In this document: positions 16,657 through 29,181 of the stretch, in pieces
Numbering within the stretch: the first letter of the stretch is position 1
How the letters are laid out: every line of letters starts with the position of its first letter
Assembly (NCBI GenBank): GCA_016926595.1
Contig: JAFGOG010000073.1
Span: 1 to 36,707, forward strand
Direction of reading: 5' to 3'
Source: Anaerolineae bacterium
GTDB taxonomy: Bacteria; Chloroflexota; Anaerolineae; JAAYZQ01
DNA: 36,707 nt
Notes under the pieces: generated by a model
Databases searched by the model: none
Seen by the model: only the letters and a program-made list of their open reading frames with translations
Told to the model about the DNA's origin: nothing
Made by a program: the position numbers and the translations under genes

Positions 16657-17556
16657 GTGTTTGGTTGGATGCAAATGACTAACGACGACAGATTATTGAA
16701 GCTATTCGAAGAACACCTCGCCGATTCTGCCCTTGCCCCGGTGACGATCGTCAATTACCTGGCCGACCTGAGGGCGTTTCTGCGGTGGGGTGAGATGGCC
16801 AAAGGGGCAGACTGTTCCCCATTCTGCCTGAATGCCAAAGACATTGGCGCTTATTGCGCGTATCTGCTGCAGACCAAGGGCCACGCCGAGGCAACGGTGA
16901 ACCGCCGACTCCAGGCGCTGCGCAAATTCTACAACTTGGCCGTGCAGCAGGGGTGGATGGACGCCAATCCGGCGGATCCTGTGCCGCTGTTGTCGAACGT
17001 GAGCCCGCAACGGAACCAGAATCGCAGCGCGACTGATGTCGAGCGGCTGTTGACGGCCCTGCAGCGCCACCAACAGGAATGGCCACCCCGTGACAGGGCG
17101 GTTGTCCAGGCAATGATGGGCGCCGGGTTGAAGTTGGGAGAGTTGATCCGGCTCAAAGAAGCGGACGTCCACCTGGACGACGACCAGCCACACCTCGTCG
17201 CAGGCAGCAACCCAGGCGGGGAGCCGGGGCGCATTGTTCCCCTGGAAGGGCCCGTTTGCGACGCCCTGCGAGCCTACCTGCCGACGAGAAGAGCCGCACC
17301 AGGGGTGGACCGGTTCTTTGTGAACCAGGACGGCCGCCCACTATCGACCCGGACGATACAACGGCTGCTCCGCACCTGCGCCAACGCGGCAGGGCTGGAC
17401 AGCCTGACAGCCCAGGATCTGCGATACGTCTATGCCAGGACAGCCTACGACCAGTGCGGCGATGTTAAGGAGATCGCGCGCCTGCTCGGCCACCGTCACC
17501 TGGCGACTACTATCCGCTATCTTCGCCCAAATTCTGTGGATTTGCCGCAATTTTGA
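16657..17556 (+). CDS. XerC/D-like tyrosine recombinase with degenerate catalytic site
   Basis: 299 residues from GTG at 16657; ATG at 16669 or 16675 is possible. Residues about 10-112 match the SAM-like core-binding domain of phage integrases (LAPVTIVNYLADLRAFLRW..VNRRLQALRKFYNLAV..NPADPV), and about 120-299 the catalytic fold. The active-site set is incomplete. The first Arg (usual GLR-x-SEL) is Lys159 in GLKLGEL; no Lys is found in the beta-hairpin before IVPL; the HxxR motif reads QDLR (Gln253, Arg256). The later His279 (GHR) and Tyr288 (TTIRYL) remain. It is therefore probably unable to recombine normally and may act as a DNA-binding protein. It sits alone, without att repeats or phage genes, between prfB and rpoC, with its own strong promoter. 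Confidence 0.85.
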   Translation: MFGWMQMTNDDRLLKLFEEHLADSALAPVTIVNYLADLRAFLRWGEMAKGADCSPFCLNAKDIGAYCAYLLQTKGHAEATVNRRLQALRKFYNLAVQQGWMDANPADPVPLLSNVSPQRNQNRSATDVERLLTALQRHQQEWPPRDRAVVQAMMGAGLKLGELIRLKEADVHLDDDQPHLVAGSNPGGEPGRIVPLEGPVCDALRAYLPTRRAAPGVDRFFVNQDGRPLSTRTIQRLLRTCANAAGLDSLTAQDLRYVYARTAYDQCGDVKEIARLLGHRHLATTIRYLRPNSVDLPQF

Positions 17557-17637
17557 GATAATCGAACGTTGGGAGATCGGCAGCGACGGCTGGACTAGCC
17601 GCCGGATCGACCCCAAGTCATGACTGGAGGGAAAGAC

Positions 17638-22209
<4,572 letters not shown>

Positions 22210-22228
22210 CCACCCAAAAGCGACCAAG

Positions 22229-22256
22229 GCGGCGCGGATCGTGTGATCCGCGCCGC
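22229..22256. terminator. Bidirectional terminator between rpoC and the DUF362 gene
   Basis: A perfect 12-bp GC-rich stem (22229-22240 with 22245-22256) with loop GTGT. TTAGATTTTT follows on the plus strand. It lies between two convergent genes. Confidence 0.88.
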
Positions 22257-22264
22257 TTAGATTT

Positions 22265-23359
22265 TTACAGGCTCAACTCCTCGACCCGAACCCCGGTCAG
22301 ATCGCTGGTCCCCAGGCCCATCTCGGCGCTGGCTATGATGTAGGCGATGTCGGATGGCTGAAGGCCAAAGAGCCGCGTGGCATAGGCGTCGGCGGCGACG
22401 ATGTCGTGGCTGGCGATGACCATGCCGGCCTGCTTGACGTCGTTCAGGTCGCCGCCGGTGGGGCCGTTGTCCATCAGGATGCGGACGGCGTCGACCACCG
22501 TGAGGGCCGGGCGGAAGAGGCTGGACAGGTCGGCCAGGCGCTGGCCCATGTTGCGGTGGATGCCGCCCCGGTCCTGGATCAGTCCCATCAGGTTCTTGGC
22601 GCCGAGGGTGAGGCGGGCCAGGCCGTGGTGCTTGGCGATCGGCACGTCGATCAGCACCGCCTGAAGGGCATCCTGGTATACGGACCATTCGCGGATGTCC
22701 TTGCCCTCGGGGATGGCCGTCCGGCCGAACTTGAAGGAGCTCATGATCTCCATCTCGCCGCCGGCAGCCTTGACCGCATCCTCGATGCCGCTGATCTTGT
22801 AGGCCTGTTCGGCGGTGCCGCCGAAGGGAAAGTCCATGACACGCACCCGCCTGGCGCCGGCCCCCAGGCACAGGCTGACCAGGGCGGCTACCACCTGGGG
22901 GTTGGTGGTGGCGGCGTACTCGGGGCCGTGGTAGGCGACGCAGATGTTGGGCTTGACGATCACGTCATCGCCGGGGCGGACAAAGCGCTCGATGCCGCCC
23001 AGAGCGGCGATGGCCCGCTGGGTGATGGCCGCCGGGTCGGCGCCATGCACCGCCGCCAGGTAGACCTGGCCGCCGCCGGCCGCCGTCGCCGTGGAGCTGG
23101 CGACCTGCGCCGTCACCGTGGGGCTGGCGACCTGCACCGTCGCCGTGGGACCAGCCACCTGCGCCGTCACCGCCGCGCCCGGCCCAGCGGCCGTCGGAGC
23201 CAGGGCAGGTGTGGCGCCGCTCAGGCCAGTCCCGGCCGTTGGCGCCGGCGTGGCTGGCTGTGGGCCGCAGCCTTCAGCAGACAACAATGCCCCAGCGCCC
23301 ACCGCCCCCAGCCCCAAGGCCGCCGTCTGGCGGAGAAACTGTCTTCGCGTGATGGTCAT
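22265..23359 (-). CDS. DUF362-family protein with Tat-type signal
   Basis: 364 residues from ATG at 23359 with GAGGG upstream. The N-terminus TRRQFLRQTAALGLGAVGAGALL is a twin-arginine (Tat) export signal, suggesting it is exported folded, perhaps with a metal or Fe-S cofactor. A Thr/Val/Ala repeat linker spans about 66-92. Residues about 100-364 match the DUF362 domain (VKPNICVAYHGPEYAATTNPQVVAAL, GARRVRVMDFP, LIDVPIAKHHGLARLTLGAKNLMG, and NGPTGGDLNDVKQAGMVIASHDIVAADA). The domain's biochemical role is not settled; relatives carry 4Fe-4S modules, which this protein lacks. It is a single-gene unit, with its own promoter and terminator. Confidence 0.88.
   Translation of the reverse strand: MTITRRQFLRQTAALGLGAVGAGALLSAEGCGPQPATPAPTAGTGLSGATPALAPTAAGPGAAVTAQVAGPTATVQVASPTVTAQVASSTATAAGGGQVYLAAVHGADPAAITQRAIAALGGIERFVRPGDDVIVKPNICVAYHGPEYAATTNPQVVAALVSLCLGAGARRVRVMDFPFGGTAEQAYKISGIEDAVKAAGGEMEIMSSFKFGRTAIPEGKDIREWSVYQDALQAVLIDVPIAKHHGLARLTLGAKNLMGLIQDRGGIHRNMGQRLADLSSLFRPALTVVDAVRILMDNGPTGGDLNDVKQAGMVIASHDIVAADAYATRLFGLQPSDIAYIIASAEMGLGTSDLTGVRVEELSL
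23082..23162. repeat. Three tandem 27-bp repeats encoding the DUF362 protein linker
   Basis: Units 23082-23108, 23109-23135 and 23136-23162 are similar 27-bp copies, with a partial fourth copy after them. They encode 9-residue units of the type AQVAS/GPT-A/V-T, a flexible export linker. Confidence 0.8.
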
Positions 23360-23392
23360 AATCCCTCTCAGTCTACACTCGAACCTGGACCT

Positions 23393-23420
23393 ATTATCTC
23401 CTAAAACAGGTTTTTGTCAA
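23393..23420 (-). promoter_or_regulatory. Promoter of the DUF362 gene
   Basis: Minus strand TTGACA (23415-23420), 16-bp spacer, GATAAT (23393-23398), about 35 bp before the start codon. Confidence 0.75.
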
Positions 23421-23479
23421 GAATGCTGCAAGGCCAGCCGCTTCTCCATCTCGGGCAGGTCCCCGACCAAGCCCGGTGC

Positions 23480-23508
23480 TTGTCGAAAACCCGCCCAGGT
23501 GCTATACT
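23480..23508 (+). promoter_or_regulatory. Promoter of the MBL hydrolase-serpin cluster
   Basis: TTGTCG (23480-23485), 17-bp spacer, TATACT (23503-23508). No other clear promoter is seen before the downstream serpin-fusion gene, so this one probably serves the cluster. Confidence 0.65.
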
Positions 23509-23540
23509 GTGATTCACCATCCACCAGATAGGAGGAGAGG

Positions 23541-24200
23541 ATGCCGTACGAGGTCAAGACCATCACGCTATTTGGCGTAAACTGCTACCTGATGAAGACC
23601 AGCAGCGGTCACGTCCTAATCGACACGGGGTGGCCGTTCAAGCGGGCCGACCTGGAAAAGGAGCTGGAAAGCGCGGGCTGCAAGCCCGGCAACCTCAACC
23701 TGATCATCCTGACCCACGGCGATTTCGACCACGCGGGCAACGCCGCTTACCTGCGCGACATGTATGGGGCCAAGATAGCGATGCATCGCGGCGAGCTGGA
23801 ATCGGTGGAGCGCGGCGACATGATGCTGAGCCGGAAACACCGGCCAATCGCCTATAGGATATTCTTTGGTCTGGTCAAGCTGTACGGCAGGCTGACCAGG
23901 TTCGGCCGGTTCAAACCCGATTTGTATGTCGACGAGGGGAGCGATCTGTCCGCATACGGATTCGACGGGCGGGTAGTTGAGCTTCCAGGGCATTCGACCG
24001 GTTCGATAGGGATCTTGACAAGCGACGGCGATCTGTTCTGCGGCGACCTGGTCATGCATGACCGGCCGGCCCTGCACTCGCTTACCGACGACGTGGCGGA
24101 CCTGAAGGCCAGCATCGAGAAGGTGAAAAGCCTGGGGGTCAAAGCCGTCTACCCCGGACACGGGACCCCGTTCTCGCCAGAACTACTGGCGGAATATTGA
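23541..24200 (+). CDS. MBL-fold metallo-hydrolase
   Basis: 219 residues, ATG at 23541 with a strong GGAGGAGAGG site. Metallo-beta-lactamase-fold hydrolase, cytoplasmic (no signal peptide). Motif 1 reads THGDFDHAGN (58-67), so the usual HxHxDH is HGDFDH with Asp61 in place of the second His, a variant found in one branch of the superfamily. The remaining ligands are visible as PGHS (His151), CGDL (Asp169) and PGHG (His207). A binuclear metal site is therefore likely. Substrate cannot be named: relatives include thioesterases and lactonases. The AHSA1-serpin fusion gene starts 49 bp downstream. Confidence 0.9.
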   Translation: MPYEVKTITLFGVNCYLMKTSSGHVLIDTGWPFKRADLEKELESAGCKPGNLNLIILTHGDFDHAGNAAYLRDMYGAKIAMHRGELESVERGDMMLSRKHRPIAYRIFFGLVKLYGRLTRFGRFKPDLYVDEGSDLSAYGFDGRVVELPGHSTGSIGILTSDGDLFCGDLVMHDRPALHSLTDDVADLKASIEKVKSLGVKAVYPGHGTPFSPELLAEY

Positions 24201-24249
24201 GCTGCCTTGCAAAAAGCGGCAAGCCGAGTGCAGGGTAGAGAGGAGAACG

Positions 24250-25806
24250 ATGACTTCACAGGCTCGAGAAATTGTGATCAGCCGGACCATTCTCACATCA
24301 CCAGCGCGGGTCTATGCTGCCTTCACGTGTGCGGAAGGCTGGTGTGGATGGTGTTGCGAGCGGGCCGAGTGTGACGCCCGCGTTGGGGGCAAGCTCCACA
24401 TTTACACCGAAGGGTACAACGCGTATGGCGAATTCAGGGAGCTGGAACAGGACAGATCCGTCGCATTCACCTGGGATGGAGATGGAGAGCCGCCCACGCT
24501 CATCCACGTGTCGTTGGACGGGGATAATGACAGCACTGTCATGACATTCCAGGTCACAGGCCTGTGCTCCGAGCAAGAGTGGGCAGGCTTGGCCGATTCT
24601 CTGGAACGCACCTGGACACGGGTGCTGAACAATCTGAAAGCGGTGCTGGAAACAGAAAGCCGTTCCTGCACAGAGACTGCTGTGCAAGGAAACACGGAAT
24701 TCGCGTTAGAACTCTATCAACAACTGCGAGCAGAGAAAGGTAACCTCTTTTTCTCTCCTTACAGCATCTCTGCCGCACTGGCCATGACCTATGCCGGCGC
24801 TCGTGGCAATACTGAAATCCAGATGGCCCAGGCCCTCCACTTTCTCCTGGCTCAAGAGGAGCTTCACCCGGCGTTTGCTTTGCTGGAAGCCAAGCTGGGC
24901 GACATCGGGAGGAGAGGGGATGTTCAAATCAAGGTCGCGAATGCGCTATGGCCAGACGTGGGCTATCAATTCCTCGAAGAGTTTCTTGCTTTGACAGAAA
25001 AGCACTATGGGGCGTCGATTACCCCTTTGTACTATTCTGATCCTGAAGCGGCGCGGCAGAAGATCAACGGTTGGGTCGAAGGAAAGACAGAAGAAAAGAT
25101 CAAAGAGTTGATCCCACCTGGCATTCTGGACTCCTTGACGCGCCTTGTCCTGGTCAACGCGATCTATTTCAAGGGGAATTGGGCCAGCCAGTTTGAGAAG
25201 GAACTGACGGAGGCTGCCCCGTTCATGGTGACGGCTACCGAGACGGTGCAGGCGCCCATGATGACCCAGGAGCATACGTTCCGATATGGGGAAAGCAGTG
25301 ACGTGCAGGTCCTGGAGCTGCCCTACGTTGGAGGTGACCTGGCGATGATCATCCTTCTGCCCAGGAAGGTCGACGGGCTGGTGGAGCTGGAAACAGCCCT
25401 GACTGTGGAGAATCTGGAGAAATGGACGGGCGATCTGTGGGATGGGCAAGTCCGGGTCCTGCTGCCGAGGTTCAAGGTGAGCCAGGGGTTCAAACTGAAC
25501 GATGCCCTGATATCCATGGGGATGGGTGATGCGTTTGACCAGTCCAAAGCGAACTTTTCGGGCATGGATGGTTGTGTGGGCTCGTTGTACATCGCGGCTG
25601 CCCTGCACAAGGCGTTCGTCGACGTGAACGAGGAGGGCACTGAGGCGGCGGCGTCTACAGCGGTTGTCATGGGGCTTCGCTATGCTCCCCCACCGCCACC
25701 CGTTTTTCGCGCCGACCATCCGTTTGTCTTTATGATCCGTGAAAAGAGCACGGGAAGCATTCTGTTTCTCGGCAGGGTGGTGAATCCGGTGCAGGGGGAT
25801 GGCTAG
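24250..25806 (+). CDS. AHSA1/SRPBCC domain fused to a complete serpin
   Basis: 518 residues in one uninterrupted frame, ATG at 24250 with AGAGGAG upstream. Residues about 5-134 are an AHSA1-like SRPBCC (START-type ligand-binding) domain: VISRTILTSPARVYAAFT at the start, GGKLHIYTEGYNAYGEFREL in the sheet, and the closing helix WAGLADSLERTWTRVLNNLKAVL. It has five Cys in 27-41 (C27, C32, C35, C36, C41). Residues about 146-518 are a full serpin: NLFFSPYSISAALAMTYAGA, LVNAIYFKGNW, FKLNDALISMGM, hinge EEGTEAAAST (461-470), and strand HPFVFMIREKSTGSILFLGRV. Aligning the reactive loop to alpha-1-antitrypsin puts P1 at Arg477 (GLR-Y), predicting inhibition of trypsin-like proteases; a Pro run follows. 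There is no signal peptide, unlike many bacterial serpins. I know of no described protein with this pairing. Confidence 0.9.
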   Translation: MTSQAREIVISRTILTSPARVYAAFTCAEGWCGWCCERAECDARVGGKLHIYTEGYNAYGEFRELEQDRSVAFTWDGDGEPPTLIHVSLDGDNDSTVMTFQVTGLCSEQEWAGLADSLERTWTRVLNNLKAVLETESRSCTETAVQGNTEFALELYQQLRAEKGNLFFSPYSISAALAMTYAGARGNTEIQMAQALHFLLAQEELHPAFALLEAKLGDIGRRGDVQIKVANALWPDVGYQFLEEFLALTEKHYGASITPLYYSDPEAARQKINGWVEGKTEEKIKELIPPGILDSLTRLVLVNAIYFKGNWASQFEKELTEAAPFMVTATETVQAPMMTQEHTFRYGESSDVQVLELPYVGGDLAMIILLPRKVDGLVELETALTVENLEKWTGDLWDGQVRVLLPRFKVSQGFKLNDALISMGMGDAFDQSKANFSGMDGCVGSLYIAAALHKAFVDVNEEGTEAAASTAVVMGLRYAPPPPPVFRADHPFVFMIREKSTGSILFLGRVVNPVQGDG

Positions 25807-25889
25807 CCGACAGCTCTGGCCGGAGCCGCTGGGCCCACGGCGCAAGAAGGAAAGGCAGGACCAATGCGCGCTAGAGGGGGGATAAGAAG

Positions 25890-26030
25890 ATGGCTCGTTT
25901 TCTGATCGCCAGCCTTGTCGTGATACTGCTGGCCGGCTGTACCGGTCCGATTGCCGGCGAAACTGTGACCGGCTCGCCCACTGACGTCGACGTCGACACC
26001 AATGGCGCATCGCAGGTGATCACCAAGTAG
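25890..26030 (+). CDS. Small 46-residue lipoprotein
   Basis: ATG at 25890 with a GAGGGGGGA site eight bases upstream, TAG at 26028-26030. The product opens with a lipoprotein signal, MARFLIASLVVILLAGC, with lipobox LLAGC and lipidated Cys17. A 29-residue mature part follows, rich in Thr, Asp and Val (TDVDVDTNGASQVITK). It starts 83 bp after the serpin fusion and is probably on the same transcript. I do not recognise the mature sequence. A membrane-anchored partner or target of the neighbouring proteins is possible but is only inference. It is short enough to be missed by usual gene calls; the ribosome site and lipobox are the evidence that it is real. Confidence 0.7.
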   Translation: MARFLIASLVVILLAGCTGPIAGETVTGSPTDVDVDTNGASQVITK

Positions 26031-26081
26031 CAGGGTGTCCGGCTTGTCGGCCCTGAGCGACGACGAGAGCCCATCTAGGCC

Positions 26082-26116
26082 AGGAAGAGATTCTTCGCCT
26101 CGCTCAGAATGACGGG
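26082..26116. repeat. Dispersed intergenic repeat (GATTCTTCGC-CTCGCTCAGAATGA type)
   Basis: The stretch around 26086-26113 matches from memory a sequence scattered between genes in many bacterial genomes, including Chloroflexota, whose chance translation reads VILSEAKNLF on one strand. It has weak dyad symmetry (ATTCT...AGAAT). It is here a single copy with no gene. Confidence 0.5.
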
Positions 26117-26137
26117 CTTGGAGGAAGGGCAAAGGCT

Positions 26138-27832
26138 GTGGCCGGGAATGCGGGGGGGATAGCGGGCGGGCAGCGGCGGGCAGCCGGCCTGATCACCCTG
26201 CTGCCGCTGGCTTTTCTCGCCCTCTTCTTTTTCTACCCGCTGTTCGCGATCCTGCGCCTCAGCCTGGCGCCAGACGGCCGGCTTGACCTGTCCCCCTTCC
26301 GCACCCTGGCCGCCGACCCCTACTACTGGCGGCTGCTGGCCTTCACCACCGGCCAGGCAGCCCTGTCCACCCTGTTGACGCTGCTGGCCGGCCTGCCGGC
26401 CGCCTACGTGCTGGCCCACTACCGGTTTCGCGGCCAGGCGCTACTGCGGGCGCTGACCACCATCCCGTTCGTCCTGCCGACGATGGTGGTGGCCGCAGCG
26501 TTTATGGCGCTGCTCGGCCCGCGAGGTCCACTGAACCAGGGGCTGATGGCCATCTTTGGGCTCGAATCACCGCCGATCCGACTGCAGCAGACGCTGGCGC
26601 TGGTGCTGATCGCCCACGTCTTTTACAACGCCTCGATCGTGGTGCGGATGGTGGGGGGGTTCTGGGCCAACCTCGACCCTCGCGTCGAGGAGGCAGCGCG
26701 GGTGCTGGGCGCCGGCCGGTGGCAGACCTTCCGCCAGGTGACGCTACCGCTGCTGCTGCCGTCGATCGTGGCCGCATCGCTGCTGATCTTTCTCTTTTGC
26801 TTCACCAGCTTTGGGGTGATTCTAATCCTGGGCGGGCCGCAGTGGGCCACCCTGGAGGTGGAGATCTATTACCAGGCGGTGCCCCTCTTCCACCTGCCGC
26901 TGGCGGCGGCCCTGTCGCTGGTTCAGATGGTCTTTACCTTTGCCCTGATGGCCGTCTACACCCGGGTCCAGGCCCGGTCGGCCGTGCCGCTCAACCTGCG
27001 TCCGGCCGCCGCGCGGCAGCGCAGGCCGGCGACCTGGCGGGCGCGGCTGGTCGTGTGGGGCAGCGCCGGCGGGCTGCTGGTGCTGCTGCTGGCGCCGCTG
27101 GCGGCGCTGGTCGAGCGCTCCTTCTCGCTGGAAGGGCCGTACACGCTGCGTTATTATGTCGCCCTGTTCACCAACCCGATCCAGTCCTTCTTTTTCGTGC
27201 CGCCAGTCACGGCCATCCGCAATTCGCTGGCCATCGCCGCCGCTACGGTCGCCCTGTCGCTGATCATCGGCCTGATCGGCGCTTACGTGCTGGCCGGGCC
27301 GCGGGGCAGGCTGAAAGCGTTCCTCGATCCGTTGTTCATGCTCCCGCTGGGCACCTCGGCGGTGACGCTCGGCTTTGGCTATGTCATCGCCCTGGGCCAG
27401 CCGCCGCTGAACCTGCGCGCCTCGCCGCTGCTGCTGCCGCTGGCCCACACCCTGGTGGCCTTTCCGTTCGTGGTCCGCAGCCTGCTGCCGGTACTGCGGG
27501 GGATGAACCCCCACTGGCGCGAGGCGGCAGCGGTGCTGGGGGCGTCGCCGGGCCAGTTGGTGCGCGAGATCGATCTGCCGATCGTGGGGCGGGCGCTGCT
27601 GGTGGGGGCGGTGTTTGCCTTTACGGTCAGCATCGGCGAGTTTGGGGCGACGCTGTTGATCGCCCGGCCCAACCTGCCGACGATGCCGGTGGTGATCTAC
27701 CGGTTGCTGGGGGCACAGGGGGCGCTCAACCAGGGCCAGGGGCTGGCGATGAGCACGTTGCTGATGGTGGTGTGCGCGGTGAGCCTGGTGGCGATCGAGC
27801 GCTTTCGGGCCGGGCAGGTGGGGGAGTTTTGA
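26138..27832 (+). CDS. Fused double ABC permease, FbpB/ThiP type
   Basis: 564 residues from GTG at 26138, with AAGG upstream. It has about twelve membrane helices in two homologous halves, the layout of iron(III) FbpB and thiamine ThiP permeases. Each half has an EAA loop: EEAARVLGAGRWQTFRQVTL (first half, followed by TSFGVILILGGP) and REAAAVLGASPGQLVREIDL (second half, followed by GEFGATLLIARP). The halves carry the ATPase contacts, so one polypeptide forms the whole channel. The matching ATPase gene is at 30327, now separated by about 2.5 kb of apparent inserted DNA. No binding-protein gene is nearby, so iron, thiamine and spermidine cannot be told apart. Confidence 0.92.
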   Translation: MAGNAGGIAGGQRRAAGLITLLPLAFLALFFFYPLFAILRLSLAPDGRLDLSPFRTLAADPYYWRLLAFTTGQAALSTLLTLLAGLPAAYVLAHYRFRGQALLRALTTIPFVLPTMVVAAAFMALLGPRGPLNQGLMAIFGLESPPIRLQQTLALVLIAHVFYNASIVVRMVGGFWANLDPRVEEAARVLGAGRWQTFRQVTLPLLLPSIVAASLLIFLFCFTSFGVILILGGPQWATLEVEIYYQAVPLFHLPLAAALSLVQMVFTFALMAVYTRVQARSAVPLNLRPAAARQRRPATWRARLVVWGSAGGLLVLLLAPLAALVERSFSLEGPYTLRYYVALFTNPIQSFFFVPPVTAIRNSLAIAAATVALSLIIGLIGAYVLAGPRGRLKAFLDPLFMLPLGTSAVTLGFGYVIALGQPPLNLRASPLLLPLAHTLVAFPFVVRSLLPVLRGMNPHWREAAAVLGASPGQLVREIDLPIVGRALLVGAVFAFTVSIGEFGATLLIARPNLPTMPVVIYRLLGAQGALNQGQGLAMSTLLMVVCAVSLVAIERFRAGQVGEF

Positions 27833-27836
27833 GAGT

Positions 27837-29141
27837 ATGAGCAGGCGATTCATGTGGCTGGAAGGTTTCTTTAGAGGCCAATTTAGGAGATTGTTGACCA
27901 GAGAGGACTATATCGCACTTGAACGCAGGATCCCCTCGCTTGAGAGCAGATTTCAGGACATAGACGAATTCGGTCTCTATCTTCACATTCCCTTCTGCCG
28001 TCAAATCTGCCCTTACTGCCCCTACAACAAGGAGATTTATCGTTCTGAGGTTGCAGAACGGTACACAAAAGCCGTCATAAAAGAGATCGATATCTATTCT
28101 GAGTTGATTGGCAGGAGGCCGGTGACCTCCTTTTATATCGGCGGTGGGACACCCACAACGATGCTCTATAGCGGCCTTGACGAGATTCTCGATCATATCT
28201 CTGGTGTCTTTAATGTGCAGTGCGACATACACCTGGAAAGCCATCCCAATGATCTGAGCTTGGACAATCTTGGTACCATCCTCTCAATGGGGGTACAGCA
28301 TCTAAGCACCGGAGTGGAGGCGCTGCAAGACAAACATCTAAGGACCCTCAACAGACCATATACCGTAGAAGAAGCAAAGGCAGCAGTCGGGCGGGCTGTT
28401 AGCAGGGGCTTTAAATGCGTCAATGTAGACGTCATGTTTGCATTGCCCGGTCAGACCTGCCGCGAGGTAGAGGAGACGGGCCATACCCTGGTGGAGATGG
28501 GCGTTGACCAGGTCGCAGCTTATCCCCTTTTCAGGTTTCCTTATACCAAAATGGGAGGGACTGCCAAGGGGAGTGACTACACCAAGTCCGGTATCTTTCA
28601 GAGAAGACGGATGCTCAGCATCCTTGAGCGGATCTTCTACGATGCAGGGTTTGCCAGAACCTCTGTTTGGGCTTTTACCAGGCCAGGAGTGCCAAAATAC
28701 TGCTCTGTGACAGTGCCTCTCTACGTTGGGCTCGGTGCAAGCGGAAGCTCTTACCTGAAGGATGTTTTCTACCTCAACACTTTCAGCGTCGCCGAGTATA
28801 TCCAAGCCCTTGGACAGGGGAGAATGCCGATCGCGCTATCGCTTGATCTGTCAGTGGATATGCAAATAGCGGGGTGGCTGTACTGGAGGATCTATGAGAC
28901 GAGATTCGAGAAAAGCGATTTCGAGAGGAGGTTCGGACAAAGCTTTGACAGGATCTATGGGAAATATGTCAAGCCATTGGCCCTCCTCGGTCTCTTGAGA
29001 GACGATGGGGAGCAGATAGTTCTTTCCAGCAGGGGTGCTTATTGGCTGCATGCGATCGAGGACCTTTTCTCGATAGATTACGTCAGCAAGCTGTGGGGAA
29101 CTTCACAGCAGGAGCCCTGGCCGGAAAAGGTGGTCCTGTGA
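27837..29141 (+). CDS. HemN/HemW-like radical SAM protein, probably acquired
   Basis: 434 residues, ATG at 27837 only 4 nt after the permease stop. The radical SAM cluster motif is HIPFCRQICPYC (Cys54, Cys58, Cys61; CxxxCxxC), the GGGTP motif is FYIGGGTPT, and the rest follows the coproporphyrinogen III oxidase-like fold (GVQHLSTGVEALQDKHLRTLNRPYT types, LGLGASGSSY) with a HemN_C-like end. The HNxxYW haem-binding motif of HemW is absent. Family members act in haem synthesis, haem insertion or anaerobic haem breakdown (HutW/ChuW). The last would fit an iron transporter but is inference. GC is visibly lower than its neighbours (near half), and most Arg codons are AGG/AGA (7 of the first 9), whereas the neighbours use CGC/CGG. 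This points to lateral transfer. Confidence 0.88.
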   Translation: MSRRFMWLEGFFRGQFRRLLTREDYIALERRIPSLESRFQDIDEFGLYLHIPFCRQICPYCPYNKEIYRSEVAERYTKAVIKEIDIYSELIGRRPVTSFYIGGGTPTTMLYSGLDEILDHISGVFNVQCDIHLESHPNDLSLDNLGTILSMGVQHLSTGVEALQDKHLRTLNRPYTVEEAKAAVGRAVSRGFKCVNVDVMFALPGQTCREVEETGHTLVEMGVDQVAAYPLFRFPYTKMGGTAKGSDYTKSGIFQRRRMLSILERIFYDAGFARTSVWAFTRPGVPKYCSVTVPLYVGLGASGSSYLKDVFYLNTFSVAEYIQALGQGRMPIALSLDLSVDMQIAGWLYWRIYETRFEKSDFERRFGQSFDRIYGKYVKPLALLGLLRDDGEQIVLSSRGAYWLHAIEDLFSIDYVSKLWGTSQQEPWPEKVVL

Positions 29142-29181
29142 AAGCGATTGAATGTAGGAGCGCTTTGGTATTGAGAGAGCA

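Noticed and set aside
23541..24200. Treating the HGDFDH motif of the MBL protein as a broken active site
   Set aside because: The Asp-for-His form is a known variant in a branch of the MBL superfamily, and all other ligands are present.
26031..26137. TPP riboswitch upstream of the thiamine/iron-type permease
   Set aside because: I looked for the conserved CTGAGA and ACC-TGA-TC-GG-TAATACC-AGCG elements and did not find them; the gap holds only the dispersed repeat.
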